From: Cephalopachus bancanus
Taxonomy: Eukaryota; Chordata; Mammalia; Primates; Tarsiidae
Length of the DNA stretch: 64,000 nucleotides
Assembly: GCA_027257055.1 (NCBI GenBank)
Contig: JAPVLO010002557.1
Span: forward strand, 124,001-188,000
Direction: 5' to 3'
The translations under genes and the position numbers were made by a program. Below, piece after piece: positions 1 through 12,800 of the stretch. The notes beneath the pieces are model-generated. The model saw nothing but the letters and a program-made list of their open reading frames with translations. It ran no database searches and was not told the origin of the DNA. Numbering within the stretch: position 1 is the first letter of the stretch; each line of letters opens with the position of its first letter.

Positions 1-701
1 AGACATCTTATGAGAAGATGTTATAGACACATACTAGTTCACCTATACCAAGTAGATATAAAACAAAAATCCTAAAGTCAGCAAGGGAAAGGTCAGACTA
101 CCTACCAGGAGAGATCAGTCAGAATTGCTGCAGTCTTATCTGCAGAAACACTGCATGCGAGAGAGAACTGAATACCAATCTTTAATGTTCTCAAAGATAA
201 ACAATTTTGGGTATCTGATCAAAAAACAGGTGAAGTAAAGACCAAAGTGAGGCCCAAAATTTACCTGTACAATGATCATTTGTATACATAACCCTGAATT
301 GTACTCATCTTTAAAATAAAAATTAAAAATATTTTCAAAAATAAAAAATTTAAGCCAACAATTTCCTACTCAACCAGGCTAAGCTTCATCAGTGATGGTG
401 AATTACAATCCTTCCCAGACTTCCAATCCCTAAGAGAAGATGCTGCTTCAAGACCAGCCTTAGAGGAGATGCTTAAAAAGGTGCTGTGCACAGAAGAAAA
501 AAGAAACAAAAGAAAGACTATATACTTCACAAGATCACAAACACAGAAGAAGCAGAACACACAGCATACCCGTAAAAATGCAAATTTACACATATATGAA
601 CATGAAATCTAAACAAAAACATTATGTCAGGAACTGACTCTCACATTTCAATAAGCAGCCTGAACTAGGCTGGGCTGAATGTACTACTGAAAAGATATAG
701 G
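1..701 (+). mobile_element. L1-A, 5' segment (late ORF1 to start of ORF2), split element
   Basis: This sense LINE-1 piece enters from outside the window. It aligns by eye with ORF1 of L1-D (the 19000-19420 stretch) and then with the first codons of ORF2. Its reading frames are broken. At 691-701 it ends in aaagatatagg, and the same 11 bases recur at 13960-13970, where the ORF2 sequence resumes without loss. I therefore read 1-701 and 13960-16411 as one element split by L1-B. A short L1 tail is nested at 208-356. The element is a fossil with no coding capacity. Confidence 0.85.
208..356 (+). mobile_element. Very short 5'-truncated L1 3' end nested in L1-A
   Basis: About 150 bases interrupt the ORF1 sequence of L1-A. 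The insert reads like the 3' terminus of an L1 (compare 29400-29514, same order of motifs and same A-rich end). It is flanked by the 8-bp duplication aacaattt at 200-207 and 357-364, and the ORF1 sequence continues directly after the second copy. It is a severely 5'-truncated retrotransposition event. Confidence 0.7.
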
Positions 702-1307
702 GAGGAAGGGCACGATGGAGATGGGACAAGTCAGACTGTGAATGTCTCCACAAAGGGTGGCTGCTGCAGTCAGTCCCATGCAATGTGCTATCTTCATGGC
801 CCTCAGCTCCCTGTCTGCAGAATTACTGGCTCCTTCCCTCACCCCAAGCCACCCCACAGTGGCAACCAGAGATCAGCTGGAGCCAGGAATCCGATTGGTG
901 GAGAGAGGATCAAGGAGGGACGGGGAGGAGGCCCATGCCCAGTAAAAAGTTGCCCACCACAGCCATTTTCACCGTCCCAGGACCAGGCAGAGTCCTGCAT
1001 CGACCTGCCCAGCTCTGCACAGCTTTGCCTAACCTCCAATTTGGGACCTAAGATAATCGCATCAAATGGGAGAGACGGAAGACCCTACTGGATACTAGAT
1101 CTGACAGAGACAGGTCGGATCTGAGTGGTAGGTCTGACAGGCAGCAAGCTGTGTCCAGATCTGATCCTTCCACAGCAGGACTGGAACATCTGACTCTAGC
1201 TGTAAGCAGCATTACTAGCCTGCAATGAGAGCTACAGATTAGAGCTGAAAGGACATTGGGCTCACAGGAACGATCTCAGAGCAAGTTTGATTCATTGTTT
1301 TTACTTT
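702..1307 (+). mobile_element. L1-B, 5'UTR segment (interrupted by L1-C)
   Basis: The segment begins with a gaggaagggcacgatgg start that resembles the 5' end of L1-D (ggaggagacgggacaagatgg) directly after the left target-site duplication 691-701. It is GC-richer than its surroundings, as L1 5'UTRs often are. It stops at tgtttttacttt (1296-1307), which is repeated at 7752-7763, where the 5'UTR continues. The small open frames in it look accidental. Assignment as 5'UTR rests on position between two duplications rather than on a close match. Confidence 0.65.
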
Positions 1308-1559
1308 TTTTTATAATCAATATTTTTTATTTTGTTATTGTGGGGTACAGTTAAGGGTTAGGTATACAAATATGCTTTGTTCAGGCACCCCTGTTGACAA
1401 GAGGTATCTCCCCGTCCCCAGACAGATATTGACTACCGTTAATACCATCTCCCTTTCCCTCCCCCCATAGTTTCCCACCACTGTCAGTCTTTTTCTTACA
1501 GTATTACATTGGATGTTCAAGGTCCATTATAGGAGTGAGAATATGTGAAACTCATATTT

Positions 1560-4500
1560 TTGTTCCTGTGAGAGGTCACTCAGTATTATAGACTCTAGTT
1601 CCATCCAGGTTGCTGCGAAATTCATGATTTTGTTCTTTTTTATGGCTGCATAGTATTCCATTGTGTATATGTACCACATTTTTAAAATCCAGTCCTCTTT
1701 TGATGGACAGCATGGTTACTTCCAGGTTCTTGCTATTGTGAACAATGCTGCGATAAACATACGTGTGCAGGTATCTTTTTTATAGAGTGATTTGGGTTCT
1801 TCAGGGTATATTCCCAGTAGGGGGATTGTGGGGTCACATGGGAGGTCAATATTTAGAGCTTTTAGGAATTGCCATACTGTTTTCCACAGAGGTTGCACTA
1901 GTTTGCACTCTCACCAACAGTGTAGAAGTGTTGCCTTTTTACCACACCCTCTCCAGCAACTGTTATTTTTTGAGTATTGATAATTGCCATTCTGAGTGGA
2001 GTTAGGTGGTATTTCAGTGTGGTTTTGATTTGCATCTCTCTGATGATTAGTGAGGTTGAACATTTCTTCATGTGTCTGTTGGCTGCTCGGATGTCTTCCT
2101 TTGATAAGTGTCTGTTCATATCTTTTGCTCATTTTATAATGGGGTTGTTTTTTTTTTTCTTTTCTTTCCAGCATGTTTGAGTTCCTTGTAGATCCAAGAA
2201 GTTAAGCCTTTGTCAGACATGGAGTTGGCAAATACATTTTCCCCAGTCTGTAGGCTGTCTCCCTGCTCTCTTGATGGTTTCTTGACTTTGCAGAAGCTTG
2301 TCAGTTTAATGAGGTCCCACTTGTCTATCTTATTTCTTATGGCCTGTGGGTTTCAGGTTTTGTTCAGGAATTGGATGCCAGTTCCAATTTCCATAAGGGT
2401 ATGTCCTGCATTTTCTAAGGATCTTATGGTTTGAGGTTTTACATTTAGGTCTCTAATCAATTTAGACTTAATTTTGGTATATAGAGATAGATAGGGGTCT
2501 TGTTTGAGTCTTCTGCATGTGGTCAGCCAGTTTTCCCAGCACCATTTACTGAATAGGTTCTCCTCTTCCCAGTGGTAGGTGTTGGAGGCTTTGTTGAAAA
2601 TGAGTTGGTTGAGAAATTGAGGTTTTGCTTCTGGACTCTCAATTCTGTTCCATTGGTCTATATGTTCCTGTACCAATACCAAGCTGTTTTGATTATTATA
2701 GCTTTATAGTAAAGTTTGAAGTATGGTAATGTGATACCACCTGCTTTGGTTTTTTTGCTGAGGATTGTTCTGGATATTCTTGGTTGTTTGTGTTTCCATA
2801 TGACTCTGTGTTGTTTTTTTCTAGCTATAAGAAGAATGTTGCTGGTAATTTGATGGGTATTGCATTAAATCTGTAGATTGTCTTAGGTAGGATGAAATCT
2901 TCATGATGTTGATTCTTCTAAGCCATGAGCATGGGATATTTTTCCACTTGTTTGTGTCATATTTGACTACTTTGAGCAGTGTTTTGTAGTTTTCATTGTG
3001 AAGGTCTTTCATGTTTCTGGTTAGGAAGATGCCAAGATATTTCATTTTTTTTTTGTGGCTATTGTGAATGGAACTGTGCTTTTTATATGGGTTTGTTTGT
3101 TTATTATTGGTGTAAAGAAATGCAATTGTCTTTTGTACATTTATTTTGTATTCTGAGACTTTGCCAAAGTCCTTTATCAGTGTAAGGAGGTTTTTGACAG
3201 ATTCCCTTGGGTATTCAAGGTACACAATCATGTCATCTGCAAAGAGAGGTCATTTGACTTCCTCTTTTCCTATTTGGATATCCCTGATTGTCTTCTCTTC
3301 TCTGATTGCTCTAGCCAGGACTTCCAATACTATATTGAACAGGAGGGGTGAGAGTGGGCATCCTTGTCTTGTTCCAGTTTTCAGGGGAAATGGTTCCAAT
3401 TTTTGTCTGTTTAGAAGTGTGCTGGCTGTGGGTTTCTCATAGATGACTTTTAAGATTTTGAGGTATGTTCCCCGTGTGCCTAGATGTTCGAGGGTTTTTA
3501 TCAAGAAGGGGTGCTGGATTTTATCAAAAGTTTTTTCTGCATCTAATAATATAATCTTGTGGTCTTTGTTTTGACATCTGTTCATGTATTTAATTACATT
3601 TATGGTTTTATGAATGATGAACCAGATTTGCATCTTAGGGATGAAGCCTACTTGGTCACAATGGATGATTTTTGAGATGTATTGTTCAATCTGGTTTGCT
3701 AGGATCTTGGTGAGGATTTTAGCATCTATGTCCATCAAAGATACTGGCCTGTAGTTCTCTTTCTTTGTTGGGTCTTTACCTGGCTTGGGTATCAATGTGT
3801 TGTTAGCTTCATAAAATGATTTGGGGAGAGTTCCATCTTTCTGAATTACCTGGAATACCTTCAGTAGGATTGGCATCAGCTCCTCTTTAAATATCTTGCA
3901 GAATTCTGCTGGAAAGCCATCTGGTCCAGGGCTTTTTTTTGTAGATGGTTTTCCTATTACCTAGTCAATTTTCTTGATTGTTATTGGTCTATTTAGGGTC
4001 TCAATTTCTTCTTGTTTCAACCTAGACAGATTGTGTGATCACAGAAAGTTCTCCATCTCCTTAAAGTTTTCAAATTCGTTTCCATACAAGTGTAACAAAT
4101 TTAGTAGTGTCTAATGATCCTTTGTATTTCTTCAGGGTCAGATGTGACTTCATCTTTTGTGTTTCTAATCATGCTTGTTTGGGATTTTCTCTCTTTTTCT
4201 TGATCAGTCTAGCTAGGGGACCATTGATCTTGTTTATCCTTTCGAAGAACCAGCTTTTTGTTTCATTTTTTAAAAAATTATCTTTTTGTCTTCTATGTCC
4301 TGGATTTGGGCTTTTATTTTGGTGATCTGAATTCTTCTGCTGAAATTAGGGTTTTGGTGGTCTTGCTTTTCTAGCTTCCTTAGGTGGCTTGTTAGGCTAT
4401 TAATTTGTGATCCTTCTGTTTTCTTCGTGTGTGTTTGCAGGGATATAAATTCCTCTCTTACTACAGATTTCATGGCATCCCAGAGAATTAGGTAAGATGT

Positions 4501-5270
4501 TTCTTCATTTTCATTTGTTTCCAGGTATCTTTTAATCTCTGTTTTGATTTCATCATTGACCCAGTAGTTGTTTAGCATCATGCTGTTTTGTTTCCATGTT
4601 TTTGTGGGTTTTGGGGGGACCTTGTTGTTAATGTTTATTTTTATTCCACTGTTTTCTGAGAAGGTGCACGGTAAAATTTCAGTCCTTTTAAATTTGCTTA
4701 TGCTTGATTTATGGCCAAGTATGTGGTCGATCTTAGAGTACGTTCCATGTGGTGAAGAATAGAATGTGTATTCTATAGTCTTTGGATGGAGGGTTCTGTA
4801 GGTATCAATTAAGTCCATTTCATCAAGAGTCACATTGAGGTATCGGATCTCATTGCAGATTTTTTGGCCTGATGATATGTCCATGGTTGTGAGTGAGGTA
4901 TTGAATCCCCAGCTATGATGGTATTGGAGTTGATATCTTTTTTTAGTTTACCTAGAAGCTGCTTTATGAAAGTCAGTGCTCCTGTGTTGGGTGCATATAT
5001 GTTTAGGATGGATATTTCTTGTTGATGGAGTGAACCTTTTATCATTATGCAGTGACCTTCTGTATCTTTTTAAATTTTTGATAGCTTAAAGGGTATTTTG
5101 TCTGAGATTAAGATTGCAACTCCTCCTTTCTTTTGTGTTCCGTTCACCTGAAAATTTTTTTCCCATCCTCTTTGAGTCTGTGAGTGTCCTTTCTAGTGAG
5201 GTGAGTGTCTTGAGGGCAATAAATTGTTGCCTGGTGATATTTTATCCATTTTGAAATTCTATGTCTTTTC
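1560..5270 (-). pseudogene. L1-C ORF2 (endonuclease/reverse transcriptase), multiply broken
   Basis: ORF2 normally carries an APE-type endonuclease, a reverse transcriptase and a Cys-rich C-terminus for target-primed reverse transcription. On the minus strand the order of pieces is as expected. An endonuclease fragment (ILNIYAPNTGA) lies at 4830-5045, a linker at 4270-4884, and reverse transcriptase at 3250-3876, with [12 protein letters not shown] followed by a degenerate ADDMIVYL site near 3205-3245. C-terminal fragments lie at 2353-3231 and 1716-2119. At least six frame changes or stops separate them. It is unable to encode a working enzyme. Confidence 0.85.
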
Positions 5271-5457
5271 AGTGGTGCAGTCTATTCACATTCAAGTTAA
5301 CTATTGAAATGTGAGAGTTGATTCCTATCATAATGTTCTTACAGAGTGTTGTTGTTCTTCTGTTTGTGTGTTGTCTTTCTTTTGGTTTTAGAGTTGGTTC
5401 ATGTGTGTTTTTAATCTTTTGCCTGTTTGTGAAGAACTTTGTTGTTCTTTTTCCCTT

Positions 5458-6345
5458 TTATTCTGTGTTCAATACTTTCTTAAGTGTTTCTTGTAGAGGT
5501 GGTCTGTTGGCAGTGTAGGGTCTTAGGGATTGGATATCTGGGAAAGATTTCAATTCTCCCTCACTGATGAAGCTTAGCTTCACTGGGTAGGTTATTCTTG
5601 GTTGGAATAACTTATCTTTCAGAATGTTGAAGATCAGGCTCCAAGCTCTCCTAGCCTGGATGGCTTCTGTAGATAAATCTGCTGCTATTATAATTGGTCT
5701 TCCCTGGTAAGTAGTCTGACCTTTTTCTCTTGCTGCCTTTAGGATGTTTTCTTTTATAACTACTTTGTTTAGGTGAATTATTATGTGTCTGGGAGTTGGT
5801 CTTCTCATTTGTTGTCTTGCAGGGGTTCTCTGAATCTCTTGTGTTTGAATTTTTTCATCACTGATGAGATGAGGGAAGTTTTCTTGAATGATTTCATAAA
5901 ATGTTTGTTCCAGTGTGGCCTCTGTCTCTCTGCCTCAGGAAGGTCAATTACTCCTAGGTTCGATCTCTTAAAGTAATCATTCATCTCTTGAAGGTTTTGT
6001 TCTGTCTTTTTGAGATTCTTTTCTATGTTTTTGACAGTTTGGGTTAGTTCTGTGTTTTGGTCTTCGAGCTCTGAGATTCTTTCTTCTGCTTGGCTAATTC
6101 TGCTTTCCATGCTTATTAGTTTGTTATTTATTTCCATTACAGTATTGTTTACTGCTGTTATTTCTGACATTAGCTCCCTCCTATTTTCCTCTTGTCTCTC
6201 CTCAATTTTTTAATTCTCTCTATTAATGTCTTGATGCCTGGGTTTGTTGCATGTGACCAGTCATTCTGGGAACTCTTCAATGTTTGTGTTCTGAAGTCTG
6301 TTTTCTCAGTGTCTGACCTCCCAGTGGTCTGTGTGAGACCTATAT
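5458..6345 (-). pseudogene. L1-C ORF1 (RNA-binding chaperone), frameshifted
   Basis: ORF1 protein coats L1 RNA as a trimer and acts as a nucleic-acid chaperone. Here the N-terminal part (open at 5805-6170) shows a heptad-rich coiled coil with many Glu, Asn, Ile and Leu residues. The C-terminal RNA-binding part continues in another frame (5458-5808), with an RRPTPRH stretch and an FQPRITYP stretch typical of the L1 ORF1 C-terminal domain. The two frames overlap by a few bases at the frameshift. A gene fragment without function is the only reasonable reading. Confidence 0.85.
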
Positions 6346-8494
6346 TCTTATTTTGGTTTTTCTTTATCTGTGTGTTTTTTCCTCCCTACTTTTTCCTTCC
6401 CTCCATCTCACCGTCTTCTTTAATTCTATTATTCAGGGGTAGAGGGGTTGCTTTTACTTCTGATTGTTCAATCTCCTATTCTTCTTTATGTATGTCCTCT
6501 TACTTTGTTCAATTCTGGAGTTGCTCTGTAGGTTGGGGGTGGTCCTTTTTGCAATTTTGAGATTTATTTAAGGGGGGAATTGTGCTTCAAAATCTATCTT
6601 CAGGCCCTGGTATCTGCTGACAGGTGTATGAATAATCTGAAACCCACTTCTCACTGCCTTGGAATCTGTTCATTCAGTGGGGTTGCAGGTTTACTCCCTG
6701 AAATAAGATGAGGTTAACAGAGGGAAGGAAGGGAGCAGACTGTGGTGGGAAGAAGGGAGTGGAGAGAGAGAGGAGTACGGGGGAAAACAGACAAGTGTAC
6801 CAACAAATGAAGAGAGAGACCTAAACTGAAACAGATAAAAACAATAGACCACGGATATAGATTAACCAACTTCCATACAAAAAAACCTAAAACATACAAT
6901 GATGCTAACATACAATTTAGCCAACCACCTTATTGGTGTGCTGTTCCTCTATACAAAGATATGGTTTGCAGAGAGGATAAAAGAGAAGAAAAGAAAGAAA
7001 AAAAAGGAACAAAACAGTTGGAATAGAATCAAGTCAGTAAATTAACAGAACCAATCAAGCACCCTCTGAGGCTTTTCGTTTATGTCCAATGTCCTTTCAG
7101 CTCTGATATCTAGCTGTCTTCTCAGGCTGATAAATTTAATCACTGTTTGGGTCAGTTGCCCCTGGTGTGCTGTGAAGGGGAGTTCAGATCACCACTCAGT
7201 TCACCACTGCCCAGTTCACCACTCAGATCTGGCCTGTTACTGTTTATCAAGATTGTTTTTCCCATTTCTGTGTTGTTACCTTGAATCGCCAGCAGGAGTG
7301 CTATCTCATTACTCCAGATGGTTTTTATCTCAGCTGCTCACCCCAGAGGGGATGGAGCTGGACAGAAGCCAGAGATGGGAGCCTGTTTCAAGGCACATGG
7401 GAGGAGACCCATGGCCTGGCAGGATGTCACAGTGGCAGTAGAGGTGGCAGTGATCTCAGCAGATCTTGCTTGCAGGGGCTTCAATGTCTGAGTCATGGAT
7501 CGCCTCAGGCACTGATGGCACGATGTGCAATGGCCGCCACGGAGGCAGTGGCAGCAGTGGCAGCTGCAGCTACATTGGCTGCCCAGACCGCCGTATACTT
7601 CAGCGGAGGTGATGGCCAAGCTCTGTGCGAAGAGCAGGCTGCCAATGATGGGATAGGCAGCCCCTGGGGAGGGAGCCAGAGTCCTTCTGTATTCCCTATG
7701 TGGAGGGTCTAATAGACCAAGCTGCCCTGTCGCCATCTTGCCCCCCTCTTCTGTTTTTACTTTATTTTATTTTTATTCTTTGTCTGGTTGTTTTGCTCAT
7801 TTTTGTTTGTTTCATGTTTTTTTATTTTCTCTTATTTCTCTCTGTTTTTAATAACGTTTTGGTACTTACCTTGTGTATGTTATTTTACTGATATCTCTTT
7901 TTTTCCATAGAACTTTTGTTTGTTTAGGGAAATTGTATATAAATAAGGAGATTGGTTGGTTTGCATGTTTATATGTTTGTCTGTAAATTTTAGTTGTTTT
8001 TTTTGACTCTTTTCTGTCGTTGCATGTCTTTTCATTTGTTAGTTGGTATGTTTGTCCATCATCTTTCTTACTCTTCTCTCTCCCCACCTTCCTCTTTCCC
8101 CCTTCCTTCCCTCTTCCATTTGTTTCCTTCTTCTTAACTCATTTTGCTTTCTGGGAGCAAAGTTACACCCCACTGCATGGAGTGGTTGCAAGGCAGTGAA
8201 AAGGGGGTTCCAGGGCACCCTTATATCTATTGGTGGACACTGGGATCTGCAGATAGGTCTTTAATCACATGTCCCCCCTCAAATAAATCTCAAAATTGCA
8301 TTAAAGTATAGCCCCCAACCCACAGTCCAGCTTCATAATTAAAAAAAGCTAAAAGATTCACAGAGGGAAGAATAGGAGATTGAGCAAACAGAATTAAAAG
8401 CAGCCTCACCATCCCTGAATAACAGAATAAAAGAAGAGGGGGGGAAGTGGGGAGGAATATCTACATAAATGAAGAAAAAACCAAAAGAAGAATA

Positions 8495-9742
8495 CGGGTC
8501 TCACACAGACCCCTGGGAGGTCAGACATTGAGAAAACAGACTTCGGAATGCAAACAATGAAGAGCTCCCAGAATTATGGGTCACATACTACACACCTATA
8601 CATCAAGACATTAATAGAAAGAATAAACAGAACTGAGGAGAGACAAGGGAAAACTAAGAAGGATTTGATAATTGAGATAACAGCATTAAAGAATACTGTG
8701 ACTGAGCCAGTCTCGGTGGCTCAGTTTGTAATCCCATGCCTTTGGGAGGCTGAGGTGAGTGAATAGCCTGAGCCTGTGAGTTCGAGACCCTCCTGGGCAA
8801 CTTGGCAAGACCTCATATCTACAATAAATCAAAAAATCAGTCAGGCATGGTAGCACATGCCTGTAATTCTGGCTACTAGGAAGGCTGAGGCGGCAGGATT
8901 GCCAGAGCCCAGCAGGTCAAGGCTGCGGTGGCTGGGAGTGGCCACTGCACTCCAGTCTGGGTGACAAAGTGAGACTCCAACTCAAAAAAAAAAAAAAAGA
9001 ATACTCTGATTGAAATAAATAACAAACTAATAAGCATGAAAAGCAGAATTAACCAAGCAGAAGAATGAATCTCAGACCTTGAGGACAGAAATACAGAACT
9101 AACCCAAGCTGTCAAATACATGGAAAAGAAGCTTTAAAAGACTGAACAAAAGCTTTAAAAGATGAGCGATTATTTCAAGAGGCCGAACCTAAGAGTAATT
9201 GGACTTCTTGAGGCAGAAAAAGAGACAGAGACCACACTGGAAAAAACATTCCATGAAATTATTCAAGAAAACTTCCCTCATCTGATCAGTGATGCAAAAA
9301 TTTAAGACAAGATATCCAGAGAACCCGTGCAAGACAACAAATGAGAAGACCAACTCCCAGACACAGGATAATTTGCCTAAACAAAGTAGGTATAAAAGAA
9401 AAAATCAAAAAGGCAGTGAGAGAAAAAGGTCAGACTACTTACCGGGGTAGACCAATAAAAATAGTAGCAGATTTATCTACAGAAACACTCCAGGCTAGGA
9501 GAACTTGGGGCCAAATCTTCACAGTTTTCAAAGATAAACAATTTCAACCAAGAATAACCTACCCAGGTAAGCTACCCTTCATCAGCAAGGGAGAAGTAAA
9601 ATCTTTTCCAGACATTCATTGCCTAGAATCTTACACTCCTTCTAGACCACCTCTACAAGAAACACTTAAGAAGGCATTAAAGGCAGAAGAAAAGGGAAAA
9701 GGAATGACAATATTCTTCAAAAGAGTGCAGGAAAAAAGTTGA
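8495..9742 (+). pseudogene. L1-B ORF1, degraded and interrupted by an Alu
   Basis: The coiled-coil half is recognisable before the Alu (8548-8700) and after it (9000-9180). The RNA-binding C-terminal half is open at 9341-9742 and contains MRRPTPRHRI and FQPRITYPGK stretches. The start codon position, the Alu insertion and internal stops (for example TGA near 9066) disable it. Confidence 0.8.
8706..8995 (+). mobile_element. Dimeric Alu-type SINE in L1-B ORF1
   Basis: This is a two-armed 7SL-derived SINE with an A-rich linker and a terminal poly(A). The target-site duplication aaagaatactgtg (8688-8700) is nearly repeated after the tail as aaagaatactctg (about 8996-9008). The left arm includes a gtttgtaatcccatgcctttgg stretch (B-box region further on at gagttcgagacc). 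It shares its sequence type with the five other SINEs in the window. Confidence 0.93.
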
Positions 9743-9839
9743 AATTACACATTAATCAACCCAAAAAATCAAAAGAGAGACAACAAACAGGAACAACAAC
9801 AGCTCTATAAGAACCTTATAACAGGGATAAACTCTCATA

Positions 9840-12800
9840 CTTCAATAATTAGCCTCATGTGATAGGACTAAATGCACCAATGAAAAGACATAGAATGACA
9901 AAATGGATAAAATATCATCAGGCAACAATATATTGTCTCCAAGAGACTCATCTCACCAGAAAGGACAGTAACAGACTCAGAGTAAGAGGATGGGAAACAA
10001 ATTTCATGTGAACAAAACACAAAAGCTGGAGTTGTGATCCTAATGCCAGAAAAAATATCTTTTAAGCTATCAAAAATATTAAAAAGATACAGAAATGTTC
10101 AATCAATCAACAAGATATATCCATCCTAAACATATATGCACCCAACATAGGAGTACCAACTTTTATAAAGCAGCTTCTAGGCAAACTTAAAAAAGATATT
10201 GACTATAACACTATTATAGTGTTAATACCCCACTCACAACCCTAGACAGATCATCAGGACAAAAAATCAGCAAGTAGATCCGGAACCTCAATGGAACTCT
10301 TGACCAAAAGGACTTAATTGATACCTACAAAACACTCTACCCAATGACCATAGAATATACAGTCTACTCATCACCACATAGAATGTACTCTAAGATAGAC
10401 CACATCCTTGGTCATAAATCAGGCATAAAAAAATTTCCTAAAATTGAAATTTTGCCATGCACCTTCTCAGACCAAAGTGTAATAAACATAAATATCAACT
10501 CCAACAGTTGATAAAAGTTCCCCCCAAATCCACAAAGACATGGACACTAAACAGCATGATGCTAAGCAACTCCTGGGTCAACATGGAAATCAAAACAGAG
10601 ATTAAAAGATACTTGGAAGCAAATGAAAATGAAGAAACCAAAATCTCTGGGATGCCATGAAAGCAGTAGTAAGAGGGGAATTCATATCTCTACAAATGCA
10701 CTGAAGAAAATGGAAAGATCACAAGTTAAAAGCCTAACAAGTCACCTAAGAAGCTGGAAAAGCAAAACCATCAAAACCCTAACTTCAGCAGAGGAATCCA
10801 GATCACCAAAATAAAAGTTCAAATCCAAGACATAGAAAACAAACAAACAAACAAAAAAGATAATACAAAAAAAGAAAAAATCAATGAAACAAAAAGCTGG
10901 TTCTTTGAAAGGATAAACAAGATTGGTGGTGCCCTAGCTAGACTGACCATGAAAAAGACAGAAAAAGCCCAAATAAACACAATCAGAAATACAAAAGTTG
11001 AAGTCACTTCTGACCCTGAAGAAAGACAAAAGATTATCAGAGACTACTGTGTACACTTGTATGGAAACAAAATCAAAAATCTAAAGGAAATGCAGGGCTT
11101 TCTGACACCACACAACTTCCCTAGGTTGAAACAAAAGGAAATTGAGACCCTAAATAGACCAATAACAATAAAAGAAATTGACTATGTCATAAGGAAACTA
11201 CCTACAATAAAAGCCCTGGACAAGATGGCTTTCCAGTAGAATACTACAAGACATACAAGGAGGAACTGGTACCAATCCTACTGAAAGTATTCCAAGTTAT
11301 TGAGGGAGATGGAACTCTCCCCAAATCATTTTATGAAGCTAACATCACATTGGTACCCAAGCCAGGTAAAGACGCAACAAGGAAAGAGAACTACAGGCCA
11401 ATATCTTTGATAAACATAGATGCTAAAACTCTCAAATCATCTACCACGACCGAGTAGGCTTTATCCCCAGGATGAAAGGCTGGTTCTACATTTGTAAGAT
11501 CATAATTGTAATTAAATACTTCAACAGACATAAAAACAAAAACCACATGATTATCATTAGATGCAGAAAAAGTTTTTAATCAAATCCAGCACCTCTTTTT
11601 GATAAAAACCTTGAACATGTAGACATTAACGGAACATACTTCAAAATAGTAAAAGCCATCTATGAGAAACCCACAGCCAGCATCCTCCTAAACAGACAAA
11701 AATTGGAATCATTTTCCCTGAAAAGTGGAACAAGACAAGGCTCCCCACTCTCACCCCTGCTGTTCAACATAGTTTTGGAAGTCCTAGCTAAAGCAATGAG
11801 AGAAGAGAAGGTGATCAGAGGTATCCAAATAGGAAAAGAGGAAGTCAAGTTTTCTCTCTTTGAGACAACATGATTCTATAACTTGAAAACTCAGAATTGG
11901 TCAAAAACCTCCTTGCACTAATGAAGGACTATGGCAAAGTCTCAGGGTATAAAATAAATGTGCAAAAGACAATCGCATAACTCTACACCAATAATAAACA
12001 AACGGAAACCCAAATAAAAAGCACAATTCCATTCACAATAGCCACAAAAAAGTGAAATACCTTGGCATCTTCCTAACCAGAGATGTGAAAGACCTTTACA
12101 ATGAAAACAACAAAACACTGCTCAATCATCAACAAGGGTATCTGCATGATCAATGTTTGTATACCTAAACCTTAAAGGTACCCCACATCTTTACAATAAA
12201 AATTAAAATAAAAAAAGCACTGCTTGAAGAAATCAAAGAAGACATAAACAAGTGGAATAATATCCCATGCTCATGTATTGGAAGAATCAACATTGTTAAG
12301 ATGTCCATCTTGCCTAAAGCAATCTACAGATTTAATGCAATACCCATCAAACTACCAGAACATTCTTCTCAGACCTGGAGAATAAATACAGGAATTTATA
12401 TGGAAACATAAACAACCACGAATAGACAAAACAATCCTCAGCAAGAAAAACAAAACAAAACAAAACAAAAACCAATGCAGGAGGTATCACACTCCCAGAC
12501 TTTAGACTTTACTATAAATCTACAACAATAAAACAGCCATCCTGCCCGACTCAAAAAGATAAATAAATACAATAAAAAATAAATTAGCCTAGTATTGGTA
12601 GAAGAACAAACATATAGACCAATGGAATAGAATTGAGATTCCAGAAGCAAAACCTCAATTTCACAACCAACTCATCTTAGAAAACCCTCCACTATCCACC
12701 ACTGGGGAGAAGAAAACTTTTTCAGTACATGGTGCTGGGAAAACTGACCACATGCAGAAGATTGAAACAAGACCCCTACCTATCCCCATACACAAAATCA

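Larger units (their letters stand above)
1308..7751 (-). mobile_element. L1-C, near full-length antisense LINE-1
   Basis: This minus-strand LINE-1 of about 6.4 kb sits in the 5'UTR of L1-B. On the minus strand it runs from a typical 5' start (ggggggcaagatggcgacag near 7745) through a 5'UTR (about 6370-7751), ORF1, ORF2 and a 3'UTR ending near 1310 next to a T-rich stretch (the A-tail on its own strand). The 12-bp duplication tgtttttacttt flanks it at 1296-1307 and 7752-7763. Both reading frames are broken by frameshifts and stops, so it cannot move on its own. Its 3' end closely resembles the antisense L1 end at 52625, which suggests the same subfamily. Confidence 0.9.

Noticed and set aside
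7700..7760. Single L1 with 5' inversion (twin priming) at the head-to-head junction
   Set aside because: The minus-strand element is near full length with its own 12-bp target duplication, and L1-B text continues on both sides; insertion of one L1 into another explains it better.
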